NCBI GenBank assembly: GCA_907165275.2
Contig: OU015652.1
Location: forward strand, 5,285,001-5,349,000
Source of the DNA: Zygaena filipendulae
Taxonomy: Eukaryota; Arthropoda; Insecta; Lepidoptera; Zygaenidae
Length of the DNA stretch: 64,000 bases
Direction: 5' to 3'
Under the pieces are notes generated by a model, which worked only from the letters and a program-made list of their open reading frames with translations, made no database searches and was not told the DNA's origin. Shown here in pieces: positions 51,205 through 62,494 of the stretch (its first letter is position 1; each line of letters begins with the position of its first letter). Made by a program: the position numbers and the translations under genes.

Positions 51205-53357
51205 ACATTCCTACTGTACATTGGGGTGTCGCACAATCCACTGTTGCGCATTCCAGTGCTGTACATTCCGGTATCTGCCGGTATCGACCGACTGTCGACT
51301 TAAGTCTAGTTAATTTGTGGTCGACTGTCCCTGTCGTACTGTGGATCAGAGAGAAGGTAATCACTACGTTTTACATTCACTGTGCATCTTTAGACATATG
51401 TCTAGTTAATTTGTGGTTGTGCATTGCTGGACTCCTGGACCCTGGTTCCCGAAATACCGAGTAATTTAATTCTAGCAACAATAAAGATACAGGCAGAGAG
51501 AAGGTAATCAGATACAGGTATTTGTTATCTAGGTAGGTACTGCAAAAGTGAAAAACCGAGTGTTTGCTCATACATTAAAGGTAAATCTAATATGGGAACT
51601 AACTAAAACAGTCTATTCAGTTTCTACCCAATTACTACTATTTTGTCATTGCTTACGTTGCTAAACTTTATTGATTCAGAAATAATTAGTACCTACTTAA
51701 TATGTGTCTATTGAAATTGAATGTTTCTGTAAACAATTAGGTAGACTTACATCATTTTATGCAGGTACAATCATCAGTAAGTACAACTACATTCATTATT
51801 TAGGTACTAGGCGGTCGAAGTGGCACGACGATATTGGTTGTGAATTAAATTTTTAAACAGGTAAAGTAACTATCTTTATCACATTTTTAGTACTTTACAT
51901 ACTTATCATTAGTTCTGTCATAATAAATACTTAAAAATAAATGTGGTTACTGTAACTAGGTATATATTAGCTATTTTATTTGGTAGATTTTAATTTTTCA
52001 AATAATTACAGTAAGTAAGTATACTCAGACGAAATAAAAAGTCTTTCGTCTGAGTAAGTATAGAGGTAAATACATAGTAGTTGAACTTTGTACCTTCAGT
52101 ATGATATCTGTACATTTAAATTCCAAGGTTTTAGTTTACTATTCAATTAAAAGGTGATTTTGTGACTATAAATGACTATTTGTTAATGTAGGTAAATTAT
52201 TTTTTCATGTAGGTACCTACTTAGGTACTGATTTTTGTACTTCTTTTTCATTAATGACTTGCTACCTATAGTTCTTTCTGTGTAGGTAAGTATGTATATT
52301 TTGGAGTGAGATTGGTTACATTGATGAATACCATTGAGATAAATTATTGACTCTACTTAATAAAAATTAGATAATGTGTGATCCTCCAGAAGAAGTTGAC
52401 ATCTTATAATTTAAGAAGCATAATTAGTTTTATGTAGCTAAACATTTTCCAAAATATTTGGTACATTTGCAATCTTTTTGAAAATAGAAAGTGTTTCCTT
52501 GTTCAGGTATAAAATTACTACACGGTACAACATTGGAAGGTAGGTAGGTACCTACATCAATTTATTGTATTTTTACAAGGCATATTTTATTTTAGTAATG
52601 TAATATTGTTATTATTTTATCTGTGATTATTGACCAAGGTTACCACATTTCAGTTTATCAGGTTATCATTTTTTTTTGTAAGTTTTCTCATATCTGCTTA
52701 TTGTTTGAACATTATAATGTTAGTTTCATTCTTGATTACATTGGTCATAGAGCAAACATTTAGACATCCACTTCATTAAAATACCCATTTAATTACAATT
52801 ATTATAGAGTTAAAGTAAAATCTATTCACTATTATTCTTAAAGTTCTTCAACACTTGATTTTATTTGTAAAATCTAAATTATGATTTGACATTTCTCATT
52901 ATGTAAAACAAAATGTTGAATTTTAAATTTACACAACTCAAAAAAAAATTACTGCAAGGAAGATGTGCCAATGATACATAATTTATTCAAGCTGAATAGA
53001 AGTGATTGTTTTGTGATAGGCGATAGGCACCTACTTATGACGTCATATTTGGTCATATTCCTAGATGAGTGCAACTTGGATCATATTATTGTCTTCTTAT
53101 CTTAGAAATACGATTACCTATAGACATTTCTGAATCGTTATTGTAATTTTATTTTTTAGTTTTGACTTCCACAAGTGTAATAAGTAACGTCCACCGTTAA
53201 TTCTCGTATAATACCTATTATGGCTATACAAGCCTGCTAACGTTTAATTACGATGCTAGAGCTAAGTAGATATTCCTTTCGTAATTTTTATTTGTACGTA
53301 GATAATGTAATAGGCAACTTATAACCGTGTTCTTCAGATTATCTTATATATTATTAT
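51205..53357. other. No gene recognised; AT-rich intergenic DNA
   Basis: Only short frames are present, plus two solo 'cagagagaaggtaatca' ends (about 51350, 51490) and many GTAGGTA-type motifs. One ultrashort palindrome lies at 52024-52054. A 5' non-coding exon of the downstream isocitrate dehydrogenase gene could lie here but cannot be located. Confidence 0.4.
52024..52054. mobile_element. Ultrashort palindromic insertion, copy 1 (31 bp, 8-bp flanking repeat taagtata)
   Basis: The element starts ctcagacgaaa and ends tttcgtctgag, perfectly complementary over 11 bp. The 8-bp taagtata occurs at 52016-52023 and again at 52055-52062. Confidence 0.75.
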
Positions 53358-53745
53358 CCTACTAATATTATAAATGTGAAAGTGTGGATATTGGGATATC
53401 TGGATGTTTGTTACTCAATCACGCAAAAACGGCTGAGCGGATTTGGATGAAATTTGGCGTGCACGTTGTCAGGGGTACAGAGAAGGACATAGGGTACTTT
53501 TTATCTCAAAATTCCCGCGGGAACTCTGAAATTACCGCGGGAACTCCGAAATTACCGCGGGTGAAACCGCGGAGCACAGCCAGTATATTATAAAAATTAA
53601 TTGTTCGTTTGTCTCGCTAAAACTCGAGAATGGCTGGACCGATTTGGCTAATTTTGATTTTGAAATGTTTCCGGAAGTTCAGGGGAGGTTCAAGAAGTAA
53701 ATTAGGCTACCTAGCTCCTGCGGGAATTTCGAAACTCACACGTGT
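53358..53745 (-). repeat. Two adjacent minus-oriented 'ccgcggtttcaccc' dispersed repeats
   Basis: The first copy (53358-53585) runs from ctaatattataaatgtgaaa through 'aaaaacggctgagcggattt' to 'gggtgaaaccgcggagcaca', with a 20-bp-scale tandem of 'ggaactccgaaattaccgc'. The second begins tataaaaattaattgttcgt and contains 'gaatggctggaccgatttgg'. The plus-strand open frame at 53384 is within the repeat. Confidence 0.65.
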
Positions 53746-53800
53746 GTTTAATAAAGAAAATATAGGTATAAATAACTTTTGCTAATCAGTTATTCGGAAC

Positions 53801-53823
53801 CTCAGACCAAATAAAAATCTGAG
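53801..53823. mobile_element. Ultrashort palindromic insertion, copy 2 (23 bp, 8-bp flanking repeat ttcggaac)
   Basis: The element reads ctcagaccaaat...tctgag. The 8-bp ttcggaac lies at 53793-53800 and 53824-53831. It is the shortest and most diverged member; only the outer CTCAGA/TCTGAG pairs fully. Confidence 0.68.
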
Positions 53824-54179
53824 TTCGGAACGTGCCTATAAGAAAAAATGAAATAACATATTTTCTTATATATGAGAATTTGCCATTTACCATTACTTTC
53901 CAAAATTTGATCCTTATAAGCGAAAATAAAGAATTAAATGACGCAATAAGACACGATGTTTTTTTTTTTCTTTCAAAATCAACTGGTTGTATACTCGGCT
54001 AAGAACTTCTTTATTTTTAATCTGGGTAACTGTAGTTTTAGTTTTTAATAAAATTGGCCCCGAGATATTTTTCGTTTTTACTCATTAATTCGAATTTGGC
54101 CATCAACACCCGCTTAAAAAATCTGTATCTAGTAAGTAGGTAATAATTAAGTAATAACAATAACTAATATGTACTCGTT

Positions 54180-54194
54180 TCCATTATCTTACAG
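54180..54194 (+). other. Probable splice acceptor in the 5' UTR of isocitrate dehydrogenase
   Basis: ttccattatcttacAG stands 10 nt ahead of the start codon and fits an intron 3' end. It implies at least one untranslated upstream exon. If real, it argues against a freshly inserted processed pseudogene. Confidence 0.5.
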
Positions 54195-54203
54195 AATAGC
54201 AAC

Positions 54204-55430
54204 ATGTCGAAGATAAGGGTTGGACCCGTCGTCGACGTACTTGGAGATGAGATGACAAGGATTATCTGGGATCTAATAAAAAACAAACTTATCTTACCGT
54301 TTTTAGATATCGAATTGCACACCTATGATTTAGGCATGGAGTATCGTGATCAAACTGACGATCAGGTAACCATTGATTGTGCCAACGCTATCAAAAAATA
54401 CAATGTTGGAATTAAGTGCGCGACAATTACGCCTGACGAAAAGAGAGTAGAGGAGTTCAAACTCAAAAAGATGTGGAAAAGTCCGAATGGAACAATCCGT
54501 AATATCCTCGGGGGCACTGTGTTCCGGGAGGCGATAATATGCAAAAATATACCTCGCCTGGTTACTGGTTGGGAAAAACCTATAATTATTGGCCGTCACG
54601 CACATGCTGATCAATACAAAGCAACCGATTTCGTAGTGCCAGGCGAAGGGAAACTCGAGCTGTCGTGGACTCCACCCTCTGGAGAGCCAATCAAGTATGT
54701 CGTTAATGACTTCAAAGGCCCTGGTGTAGCTATTGGAATGTTTAACACTGACGCCTCAATTGTGGACTTCGCTCATTCCTCATTTAAGTTTTCTTTGGAG
54801 AGAAAATATCCTCTGTATTTGAGCACCAAAAACACTATTTTGAAGAAGTACGATGGCCGTTTTAAGGATATCTTTCAGGAAATCTACGAAAGGGAGTACA
54901 AGACTCAGTTTGAAGCTGCGGGCATTTGGTATGAACATAGACTCATTGATGACATGGTAGCGTATGCCATGAAATCGGAGGGTGGTTTTGTTTGGGCGTG
55001 CAAAAATTACGATGGTGATGTACAATCTGATTCTGTCGCCCAGGGTTATGGCTCCTTGGGTCTTATGACTTCAGTTCTTATTTGTCCAGATGGAAAGACT
55101 GTCGAAGCCGAGGCTGCTCATGGTACGGTAACTAGACACTATCGTTTCTACCAGCAAGGCAAAGAAACATCCACCAACCCAATTGCGTCGATATTCGCCT
55201 GGACCAGAGGTCTCCTCCACAGAGCCAAGTTAGACAAAAACGACCAGCTAAAGAACTTCGCTGAAACTTTGGAGAGTGTTTGCATTGGTACCATTGAGTC
55301 TGGCATCATGACTAAAGATCTCGCCATTTGTATAAAGGGTATGAACAACGTTAAGAGATCTGATTACTGCGAAACTTTCGAGTTCATGGATAAGTTGGCG
55401 GAAAATCTAAAAAAACGACTGGGCCAATGA
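54204..55430 (+). CDS. IDH1: NADP-dependent isocitrate dehydrogenase, cytosolic type (408 aa), single exon
   Basis: It catalyses isocitrate + NADP+ to 2-oxoglutarate + CO2 + NADPH as a homodimer with Mg/Mn. Full length is normal for the family. Visible active-site residues by homology to human IDH1: T76, S93, N95, R99 and R108 ([17 protein letters not shown]), R131 in GRHAHADQY (human R132), K209, D249, D272 and D276 (DGDVQSDS), with HGTVTRHYR as cofactor loop. The N terminus [10 protein letters not shown] lacks a mitochondrial presequence and the C terminus KKRLGQ is not a peroxisomal signal, so it is probably cytosolic. A ttatcttacAG acceptor lies 10 nt before the ATG, suggesting a non-coding upstream exon. 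AATAAA signals lie near 55625. The whole CDS in one exon raises the possibility of a retrogene. Confidence 0.95.
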   Translation: MSKIRVGPVVDVLGDEMTRIIWDLIKNKLILPFLDIELHTYDLGMEYRDQTDDQVTIDCANAIKKYNVGIKCATITPDEKRVEEFKLKKMWKSPNGTIRNILGGTVFREAIICKNIPRLVTGWEKPIIIGRHAHADQYKATDFVVPGEGKLELSWTPPSGEPIKYVVNDFKGPGVAIGMFNTDASIVDFAHSSFKFSLERKYPLYLSTKNTILKKYDGRFKDIFQEIYEREYKTQFEAAGIWYEHRLIDDMVAYAMKSEGGFVWACKNYDGDVQSDSVAQGYGSLGLMTSVLICPDGKTVEAEAAHGTVTRHYRFYQQGKETSTNPIASIFAWTRGLLHRAKLDKNDQLKNFAETLESVCIGTIESGIMTKDLAICIKGMNNVKRSDYCETFEFMDKLAENLKKRLGQ

Positions 55431-56342
55431 CTCGTTTCAGTAAAAAGTAGTCTTTAAATTGAAATGCATGTCACAAATTAGATTACTTCTTTTATACCTA
55501 ATATTATTGCTTTGGGAGTAAGGACGGAATAAGGGTACTTATTTATTACATTATGTATTTATTGCATTTATTTGGATTTCTTATATTTTAATAATTTACT
55601 ACATACTAATAATATATTCTGTTAAATAAATAAATTTTGTTTGTTATTATTACCCATTTGTACGGTCGTCATTACCAACACGATTAAGTAAAATTAAAAC
55701 TTAATATCATTCAAATTATTCTATCGTCATCGGTCATACATAACCTACCTGGATAATTAATTCCAAAGCGTGTAGCCCTTATTTACAGACGTGCATTCTG
55801 TTGATGCTTGAACAATAGATTTACATAATTACGATTATGCAGCAACAATTTTTGTAAGAAAGCTAATGTGGTGTGTAGGTAGCTAATTAGGCAACTGCTA
55901 GTGTTTCCTCCGCGGTTTCACTCGCGTCAATTTTAGAATGAAGTACCTACCTCGGGAATTATCAAGATGAAAAGTGTGTCACTCAAAAATACTTAGTACC
56001 TACCTAGTAGGTACCTACTAATAAACTACAGACAGAGATTATCCACTACCTACTTTCAAACTAAATAGTTTTACCTTAATAAAATACAAGTTGCTGTAGA
56101 AATGTAGAACGATCAAAAGTTTTTAAAACCGACTGATATATGTTTAAACCTAGGTACCTATGTTACAAAATAGTCCGTTCATCATCAAAAATGTTTACGA
56201 ATAGAGTAGGTACTAGGTACCTACCTAGGTACCATTTTTTATCTATACATATAAATAAAATTATCATGTCTGTTTGTAATTCCAAATTAACAACTTTTCA
56301 CTAAATTCATATAAAAGTATATACCTACTGTACTTACATGAA
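55431..56342. other. 3' UTR of isocitrate dehydrogenase, then intergenic repeats
   Basis: ATAAATAAATAAA near 55625 is the likely polyadenylation region. Beyond it there is a 'cctccgcggtttcactcgcg' fragment near 55908 and dense GTAGGTACCTAC motifs at 56200-56235. No gene was recognised. Confidence 0.5.
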
Positions 56343-56515
56343 AAAAAAAACTATTTTTAAAAGTTTTTGTCTGTCTGTCTGTTTGTTCCGGTTAATCTCT
56401 GAAACGGCGGCTCATGTTATAAGGAGTAACTTAAGCTACTTCATTTTAGAAAAAAATAGTTCCCGCGTGAATTCCGAAACTTACGCGGGTGAAACCGCGG
56501 GGAAGAGCTAGTTAA
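56343..56515 (-). repeat. Minus-oriented 'ccgcggtttcaccc' repeat with GTCT tail
   Basis: It runs from tttgtctgtctgtctgtttg to cgggtgaaaccgcgggga, the inverse of the plus-oriented copies. Confidence 0.6.
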
Positions 56516-56589
56516 AAATAATCACGATGTCGCGTATCCCTCCGATTGCGAGACGAGTCCTGCGAGTCGACAAATAACTTTTCTTAGTG

Positions 56590-56891
56590 AATTAACGGAG
56601 GCGGTTGGCGGTTTCCCCTAGTCCCAACAGTGACAGCCCTCCCGCCGTCGCTCCCTCTTGTCGGAGTGGGACCATTCAGAGACGATTCGCGAAAACTCTC
56701 ACGGTGCTTACTTTACTGCTATGGTGCTAGTGGCTTCGCATCAGTTTGGTGTGCAACGCCGCGGTTGCTAGTTGTGTCTGTCGTCGCCGACGCGAAACGA
56801 TACTTTGGCGGGAAACAAAGGCTCGCGTAAAAGAATTTAACACAAAGATATCCGATTAATTTCCAAATTGCATGACGTGGTATCCGTGAAA
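56590..56891 (+). promoter_or_regulatory. Moderately GC-rich putative promoter / 5' leader
   Basis: GC content rises above the surroundings between 56590 and 56830 and falls at the candidate first coding exon. Frames inside have no recognisable domain. The promoter role is inferred from composition and position. Confidence 0.35.
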
Positions 56892-56951
56892 ATGACGACA
56901 ATACCTCATTTTACACTTTTGCGGTGTTTCATCGGAATATCTATTGTTTTG
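56892..56951 (+). CDS. Candidate first coding exon encoding a signal peptide (20 codons)
   Basis: The ATG is followed by MTTIPHFTLLRCFIGISIVL and then a strong donor, G|GTAAGC. The peptide has a short polar start, one Arg and a hydrophobic core, as in secretion signals. It ends in phase 0 at the intron. I found no following exon in the rest of the window, so the gene would have a long first intron reaching past 64 kb, or the call is wrong. The product is unknown. Confidence 0.4.
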
Positions 56952-56992
56952 GTAAGCGAGCTTTATTTTGATCAAGAGGATTTTATAAGTGA

Positions 56993-57185
56993 CTAGCTGT
57001 GCCTCGCGGTTTCACACGCGGTAATTTTGGAGTTCCCGTGGGAATTCCGGGATAAAAGTACCCTATGTTCTCTGTACCCCTGACAACATGCATGCCAAAT
57101 TTCATCCAAATCCGTTCAGCCGTTTTTGCGTGATTGAGTAACAATTTAACAAACATCCAACTTTCACATTTTTAATATTAGTAGA
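56993..57185 (+). repeat. 'ctagctgtgcctcgcggtttcac' dispersed repeat
   Basis: It contains the standard blocks gtaattttggagttcccgtg, 'ccctatgttctctgtacccc', 'aatccgttcagccgtttttg' and a 'cacatttttaatattagtag' end. Confidence 0.7.
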
Positions 57186-58383
57186 AGGACCAAAATTTTT
57201 TTTAATATCTCGAGTTCCAGATGGAGTTTCGAAAAAATCGAACCATGATTAATCTACCTACCTATCTAAGTTAAACCCTTAGCAATACAAAAAAAAACCG
57301 CATTCTATTTGGTGGAGCAGTTTTTGCGTAGCACGAATACAAACATACAGACAGACAGACAAAAATCTAGAAACGGTATTTTTGGCTTCTATATCACTCA
57401 TAGAGTCGCCTAAATTTATTTTTTCTTATTTATCTCCCATGTACAGATATCGACCTGTTACAATTTTATTATATACCTACTAGCTGACCCCCGCGGTTTC
57501 ACCCGCGGAAATTTCGAAGTTTCCTTAGGAATTCTGGGATAAAAAGTACATACATACACATTTTTCTATCAAAATGATACCTACTATAGGCAGGTATGAT
57601 ATTATTTTGTAAAAATTAAAAAAATAACGTTTTTATCTTAATATTGGTTTGTTTTTAGATTTCCGTATACCTACCTCAAAACAAAAGGAATCTTTACAGA
57701 ATCACACTTTGTCGTTCGGCTGTATGTCTCGACCTGTCAAGATCTTTTTTCTCAGGAACGGGTAGAGATAAGTAGACAGTAAAAATAGTTTAAAAAGTCA
57801 TGTTCCCAAAACTGCAATCCCTATAGGTACGGCATTGATATAAATCAATGAGGAACGGTGAAAAGTCAACGCAATTTCAAGACATAGATACAGCATAGAT
57901 AGGCCTAATCTGAGGTCCTAATAAACGGTCGTCTATGCAGTATAATATTTTGACACGTTTACCTAGAATCATGATCCAAAAGCATTGTAGTTAGTAGGTA
58001 TCTATTTAGATCCTGAAAAAAAATTTATTTTGAAAACCTCAGACGAAATAAACCTTTTTATTTCGTCTGAGTTGAAAACCTACCAAATTATTTACTTAGG
58101 TCGGTAGGTATTTGTTTAGATAGGTAGGTACTTATCACATCTTTATGGATTTTTTAATTGAATTTTTGTGTTTATTTTTGGACGTCTTAAGCCGACATAT
58201 TACCTATTATTAGATTTGTAATTTTTTGAAGTTAATATTGTCCCTCTCCAATGGGCCTAAGCCTACATAGTGAAATTAGCCCGTACCTACTTGCCTAAAA
58301 AGATATTATACCTACACGTCTACGAATCGAACGTGGTAGGTAGGTGCTGCCTTCAATTCGTGCACTACAAAAAATTTTTATGT
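57186..58383. other. No gene recognised; repeat fragments
   Basis: An 'acatacagacagacagac' tail lies at 57345, another ctagctga-cccccgcggttt fragment at 57479-57560, and one ultrashort palindrome at 58038. The rest is AT-rich sequence without frames. Confidence 0.4.
58038..58071. mobile_element. Ultrashort palindromic insertion, copy 3 (34 bp, 8-bp flanking repeat ttgaaaac)
   Basis: ctcagacgaaataaa pairs perfectly with tttatttcgtctgag over 15 bp, with a 4-bp loop. The 8-bp ttgaaaac lies at 58030-58037 and 58072-58079. Confidence 0.8.
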
Positions 58384-58603
58384 ACTAGCTGTGTCCCGCG
58401 GTTTCACCCGCGGTAATTTCGGAGTTCCCGCGGGAATTACGGGATAAAAAGTACCCTATGTCCTTTTCTGTACCTCTGACAACGTGCATGCCACATTTCA
58501 TCCAAATCCGTTCAGCCGTTTTTGCGTGATTGAATGTCAAACATCCAAACATCTAAACACCCAAACATCCACACTTTCACATTTATAATATTAGTAGGAT
58601 TAG
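58384..58603 (+). repeat. Best-preserved 'ctagctgtgtcccgcggtttcaccc' repeat (about 220 bp)
   Basis: It is complete from ctagctgtgtcccgcggttt to 'cacatttataatattagtag'. Near the end it has tandem 'acatccaaacatct' units. It serves as the reference copy for the family in this window. Confidence 0.72.
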
Positions 58604-59075
58604 AAAAATACCTGTGTTCTATTTGGAGTGAGGAAACCACTTAATGGATACTCCAAGTCCATCCAACCACTAGTCAATATTCCAAGGTGCGATAGATAGC
58701 TATCGCTGATCGCTAACTGTAACTATTACAACATAGTAAGTAGGTAGGTATGTGGTAGTCGAATCGAAACTACGCCCCACATCGAACGCTGTAATCATGA
58801 AGTTAAGAATGCGATACTTACATCTTAGGGTTCCATTGCACTCGCGGCGTCATCATACAGAGTCAAGTGCATAATATATCGGCACACGAAGTGGACCGCT
58901 AGCTCGCCATATCAATTACTAGCGCCGCTCGGGTGCACCCAATTACTGGGTCTAGTTTCCTATTCATTGCGATTCCAAGATTGGCCACCGATTAGTGGCT
59001 GATGTGACTCTACGGGTGAAATAGACCGATTTCTCGAAAGCATCAATCATAATTCATTATCTAGGTACCTACCTA

Positions 59076-59310
59076 CTAGCTGTTCCCCGCGGTTTCTTTC
59101 ACCCGCGATAATTTCGAAGTTCCCGCGGAATTATTCCATACAAACTTTTCATCCCTTTTTCATCCCCTTGGGGGTTGAATTTCGGAAAATCCTTTCTTAT
59201 CGAATGTCTACGATATAGAAAGATTCAGATTTCTACGATCAGCGGTTTAGGCTGGGCGTTGATCCATCAGTCATTCAGGACAAAGGATTTTAAATATATA
59301 GATAGTATCT
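59076..59310 (+). repeat. 'ctagctgttccccgcggtttc' repeat with divergent 3' part
   Basis: The first 80 bp match the family, with a small ttcttt duplication. The rest (catccccttgggggttgaat onward) is a different 3' module. Confidence 0.55.
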
Positions 59311-61082
59311 AGTGTAGCATTCTGCTACACTATCAACCTTGTTATTATTTTTCTTTTGGAATGGCTTTTGAGTTTTGAAAAAAGAAAGGTGTCAAAGTAC
59401 CTATACAGAATGAAAAAAGGAGTAGGTACGGAATTTTTGGGGAATGATATAGCAGACTGGAGAACATGAGTGGATTTTAGAGTTTTGGGAGGAATTATTA
59501 CTACTAGGTATGTTTGGTCTGTCTAAAGTCTTTCAATTTATTACTATAATAATAAATACATGTCTATATGATATTATAAATTGGATACGGAAGAAAGTGG
59601 AGCGTATTGTCTTTTATTCCCATTTCCCTGCACTGAAGACGACGAATAGACAGTGAAAGAATTACAGCGATCGGTCTGCGCTAGTGTTACCTACTGGCCC
59701 ATAGGCGGATGTAGGATAGGATACCTGACCCAAGTTCAGTAGTGACCCGACCTTACCTAATTAGTGCTGTAGCGACAGGAACGCCGCATGCGTCAGCTGC
59801 TTGATTACGAGTGCCGAACTTGAAGAGTACTAAGTAGGTAGGTATTCAGCACTTTTTTAAAATTTCAGCTTCATTGAACTATGCACCTATAAATACATTT
59901 TCATACACTTGGAATCCTAATTTTACCCTCAGAGGTTGAATTGAAAAGCCCTTCCTCAGTGCATGTCTACGGCCTACACGGTACCTACCTAAACCGCCTA
60001 AACGTAAGGAGCCCCGAAGCGAAAACGGTTCGGTCCTCAGACGAAATAAAAACTCTAAAAAGTTTTCATTTCATCTGAGGTTCGGTCTTAGCGGTTTGGA
60101 ATCAGTTTCACAATTTATCTTTCATTTCTGTAGATTACCTAGGTATAAAAAACTTACGTAGGTACCTATAGGTACATGAACATAATTATCATTAAGATTT
60201 TTTTCGATGTTTTTATTCATTTTATGAACGAATCATTAAAATAATTGAAGAAATAATTGTCTCAACACACTTAAAGATTCCATCCTGTATAAGAGGTGCG
60301 AGTTACAAAACCAAGCAAAGACGTATCATTCTCATCATGGAATTTCGATTAAAATTGCATAACGAGCGTTCATGCACGCTCAGAGTCTGGGAAGCGCCGG
60401 AGCCGGTCCTCAGTTTCGCTCCTCGAGAGTGCGTGGGAATTCGGCTCGTGCGCATTAGCGCATGCATCAAACGAATGGGTGCATAAAAGTAGGTAACATC
60501 TCTTGTGCTTTTAAAAGCACATTTAATTTTGAGTAAGCGAATTTGTCAGAATAATGTAAGTGGACTATTTGTAGTAGTGACACAGAGGGGTTAAATATTT
60601 ACGCTCCATGCTGAAATGATATCTCGAATTAAAAAAATATCAATCTCGAATGATAAAGTCGATAAGTATAAGACAGAAGTAATGTAGGTACAAAAATAAC
60701 GCACAAACCACCAATATAATATGCATATTGATATATGGTGTCATTAAAGTATGAAGCAGCTTTTTTTCTTCGAGAACCTTGCACCTTTGAGTCATTGAAC
60801 CTAATCCAATTATTGTTACATAATGGGATATTTTTTTCTTACATGGATTGTAGGTACATGAATGTTTTTTTATTACATTGGTTTCATCATTAGGTGGGTG
60901 GCTGGTACTTGAGGTGCAGTCAATTCACGTTTTGTATTTAGGGATATGTAGGTATAGGTACTGTCAGTTTCAGATACACCTGCAGAATGAGTTTAAACAC
61001 AGAATTTTTGATGTTCAATGATGGTCATCCTAGAAATTAACTAGGTACCTATCATTTCCAATTTCTTTCTGCCAACTTTTTG
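59311..61082. other. No gene recognised
   Basis: Short frames only. Features seen are one ultrashort palindrome at 60036 and GTAGGTA-type motifs. A 'gcatgcacgctcagagtctg' stretch near 60370 is slightly GC-richer without further structure. Confidence 0.4.
60036..60079. mobile_element. Ultrashort palindromic insertion, copy 4 (44 bp, 8-bp flanking repeat gttcggtc)
   Basis: ctcagacgaaataaaaact pairs with agttttcatttcatctgag with two mismatches. The 8-bp gttcggtc lies at 60028-60035 and 60080-60087. Confidence 0.8.
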
Positions 61083-61396
61083 TTACATCTTATATATATA
61101 TAAAAGAAAGTCGTGTTAAGTAGTTACACTATTTATAACTCAAGAACGGCTGAACCGATTTGACTGAAAATTGGTGGGGAGGTAGCTTAGAACCAGCAAA
61201 CGGACATAGGATACTTTTTATCCCAGAATTCCCGCAGGAACTCCGAAATTAACGTCGGTGAAATCTCATGAAATTTTGCATACTTAGGTACACATTGTCA
61301 GAGGTACAATGAAGGACATAGGGTAGGTACTTTGCATTCCGGAATTCCTGCAGGATCTCCTAAATTTCCGCGGGTGAAACCGCGGGGAACAGCTAG
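61083..61396 (-). repeat. Minus-oriented 'ccgcggtttcaccc' repeat, long form
   Basis: It runs from tatatatataaaagaaagtc through 'cggctgaaccgatttgactg' to 'cgggtgaaaccgcggggaac'. The 'tccgaaatt' module is duplicated, as in the copy at 1607. Confidence 0.65.
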
Positions 61397-61414
61397 TATA
61401 AAATATTTAACAAA

Positions 61415-61948
61415 ACATTAAAACCAACTTTCAAAAATTAAAAAGTTAAAAATAACCTACATATGAGCTAGGTACCTACTGATCGTTTCAAAGTCGGTGC
61501 TAAGTCAAATAGTTAATAGGTCGACAGCTACTAAATCTGCTCCTACCACATTACAGACACGAGCAGGCTTGGCACCGACTTCGAAATGTAGGTAGAGCAC
61601 GTCATACGTAGGTTATTTTTAACTTTTTAGTGTGTTTTGAAGTCGGTATTAAATTAGTTTTTCGCTTTTAAGTGGGTTGGTTTATAATTTATAAAGTGAC
61701 AATTTATCTAACTAAATCGCTATAGGTGTACCTGTAATATTTGAAGTTTCCTCGATTTCTCCCATCATCAGATCCTGACTTCATTACAATGGGACAAACT
61801 TGAAAGTATACCCTATCAAACAAAAAAGAATTTTCCAAATCGGTCCATCCGTCTTTGAGTAAGTAATCGTGTAACAAAGATACAAAAAAAAACATATTAT
61901 ATAGGTAGTCGAATGGAGAACCTCCTCCTTTTTTTGAAAGTCGGTTAA
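61415..61948 (+). mobile_element. Shortened copy of the foldback repeat at 29864-31152
   Basis: It begins with the aaaaccaactttcaaaaatt arm and ends cctcctttttttgaaagtcgg. It contains one unit of the 'cccatcatcagatcc' block where the 30-kb copy has two. Confidence 0.65.
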
Positions 61949-62494
61949 AAATGGATCCACTTGTGTGGGTTACACGGTAAAGTCAGAAACGGGGTCAAAG
62001 TTAATGGAACCCGTCAACAAAAGCTATAATTTAAGTCGAGGAATACTTATTATACCTTATATTTGATTTAGGTTGACGATTACAACTCGAACTAGGAGTT
62101 GCTAAATAATGCAAGCACTTACTGTTACCTCTCAGTTCAGCTGTTGTAGTCTGCCCAAAAAACCTGTGTTAATCTTGTTACGAATAAAATATCTCTAAGT
62201 TCATCTTTCATTGTGCCACGGGCTTATTAACAGATCCAATTTAAATTCGGTACATCTCTTCGACAAAAAAATGGTGATACTTCGCACTCGTAAAGAGTTT
62301 AATCAAAACATAATAACTATCGCTGACACGACAATCAGATGCTTAACTCGTATAAAAAATTTTTAATAGCTTCATTTATTTCATAACAATGTTTTAAATT
62401 GCTAGAAATAAAAATTATAAATAAATAAATAGTAAATACCGTAGGTACAGGTGTTCAATCTAAACATTGTTATCTACAAAACAAAATTTGAACC

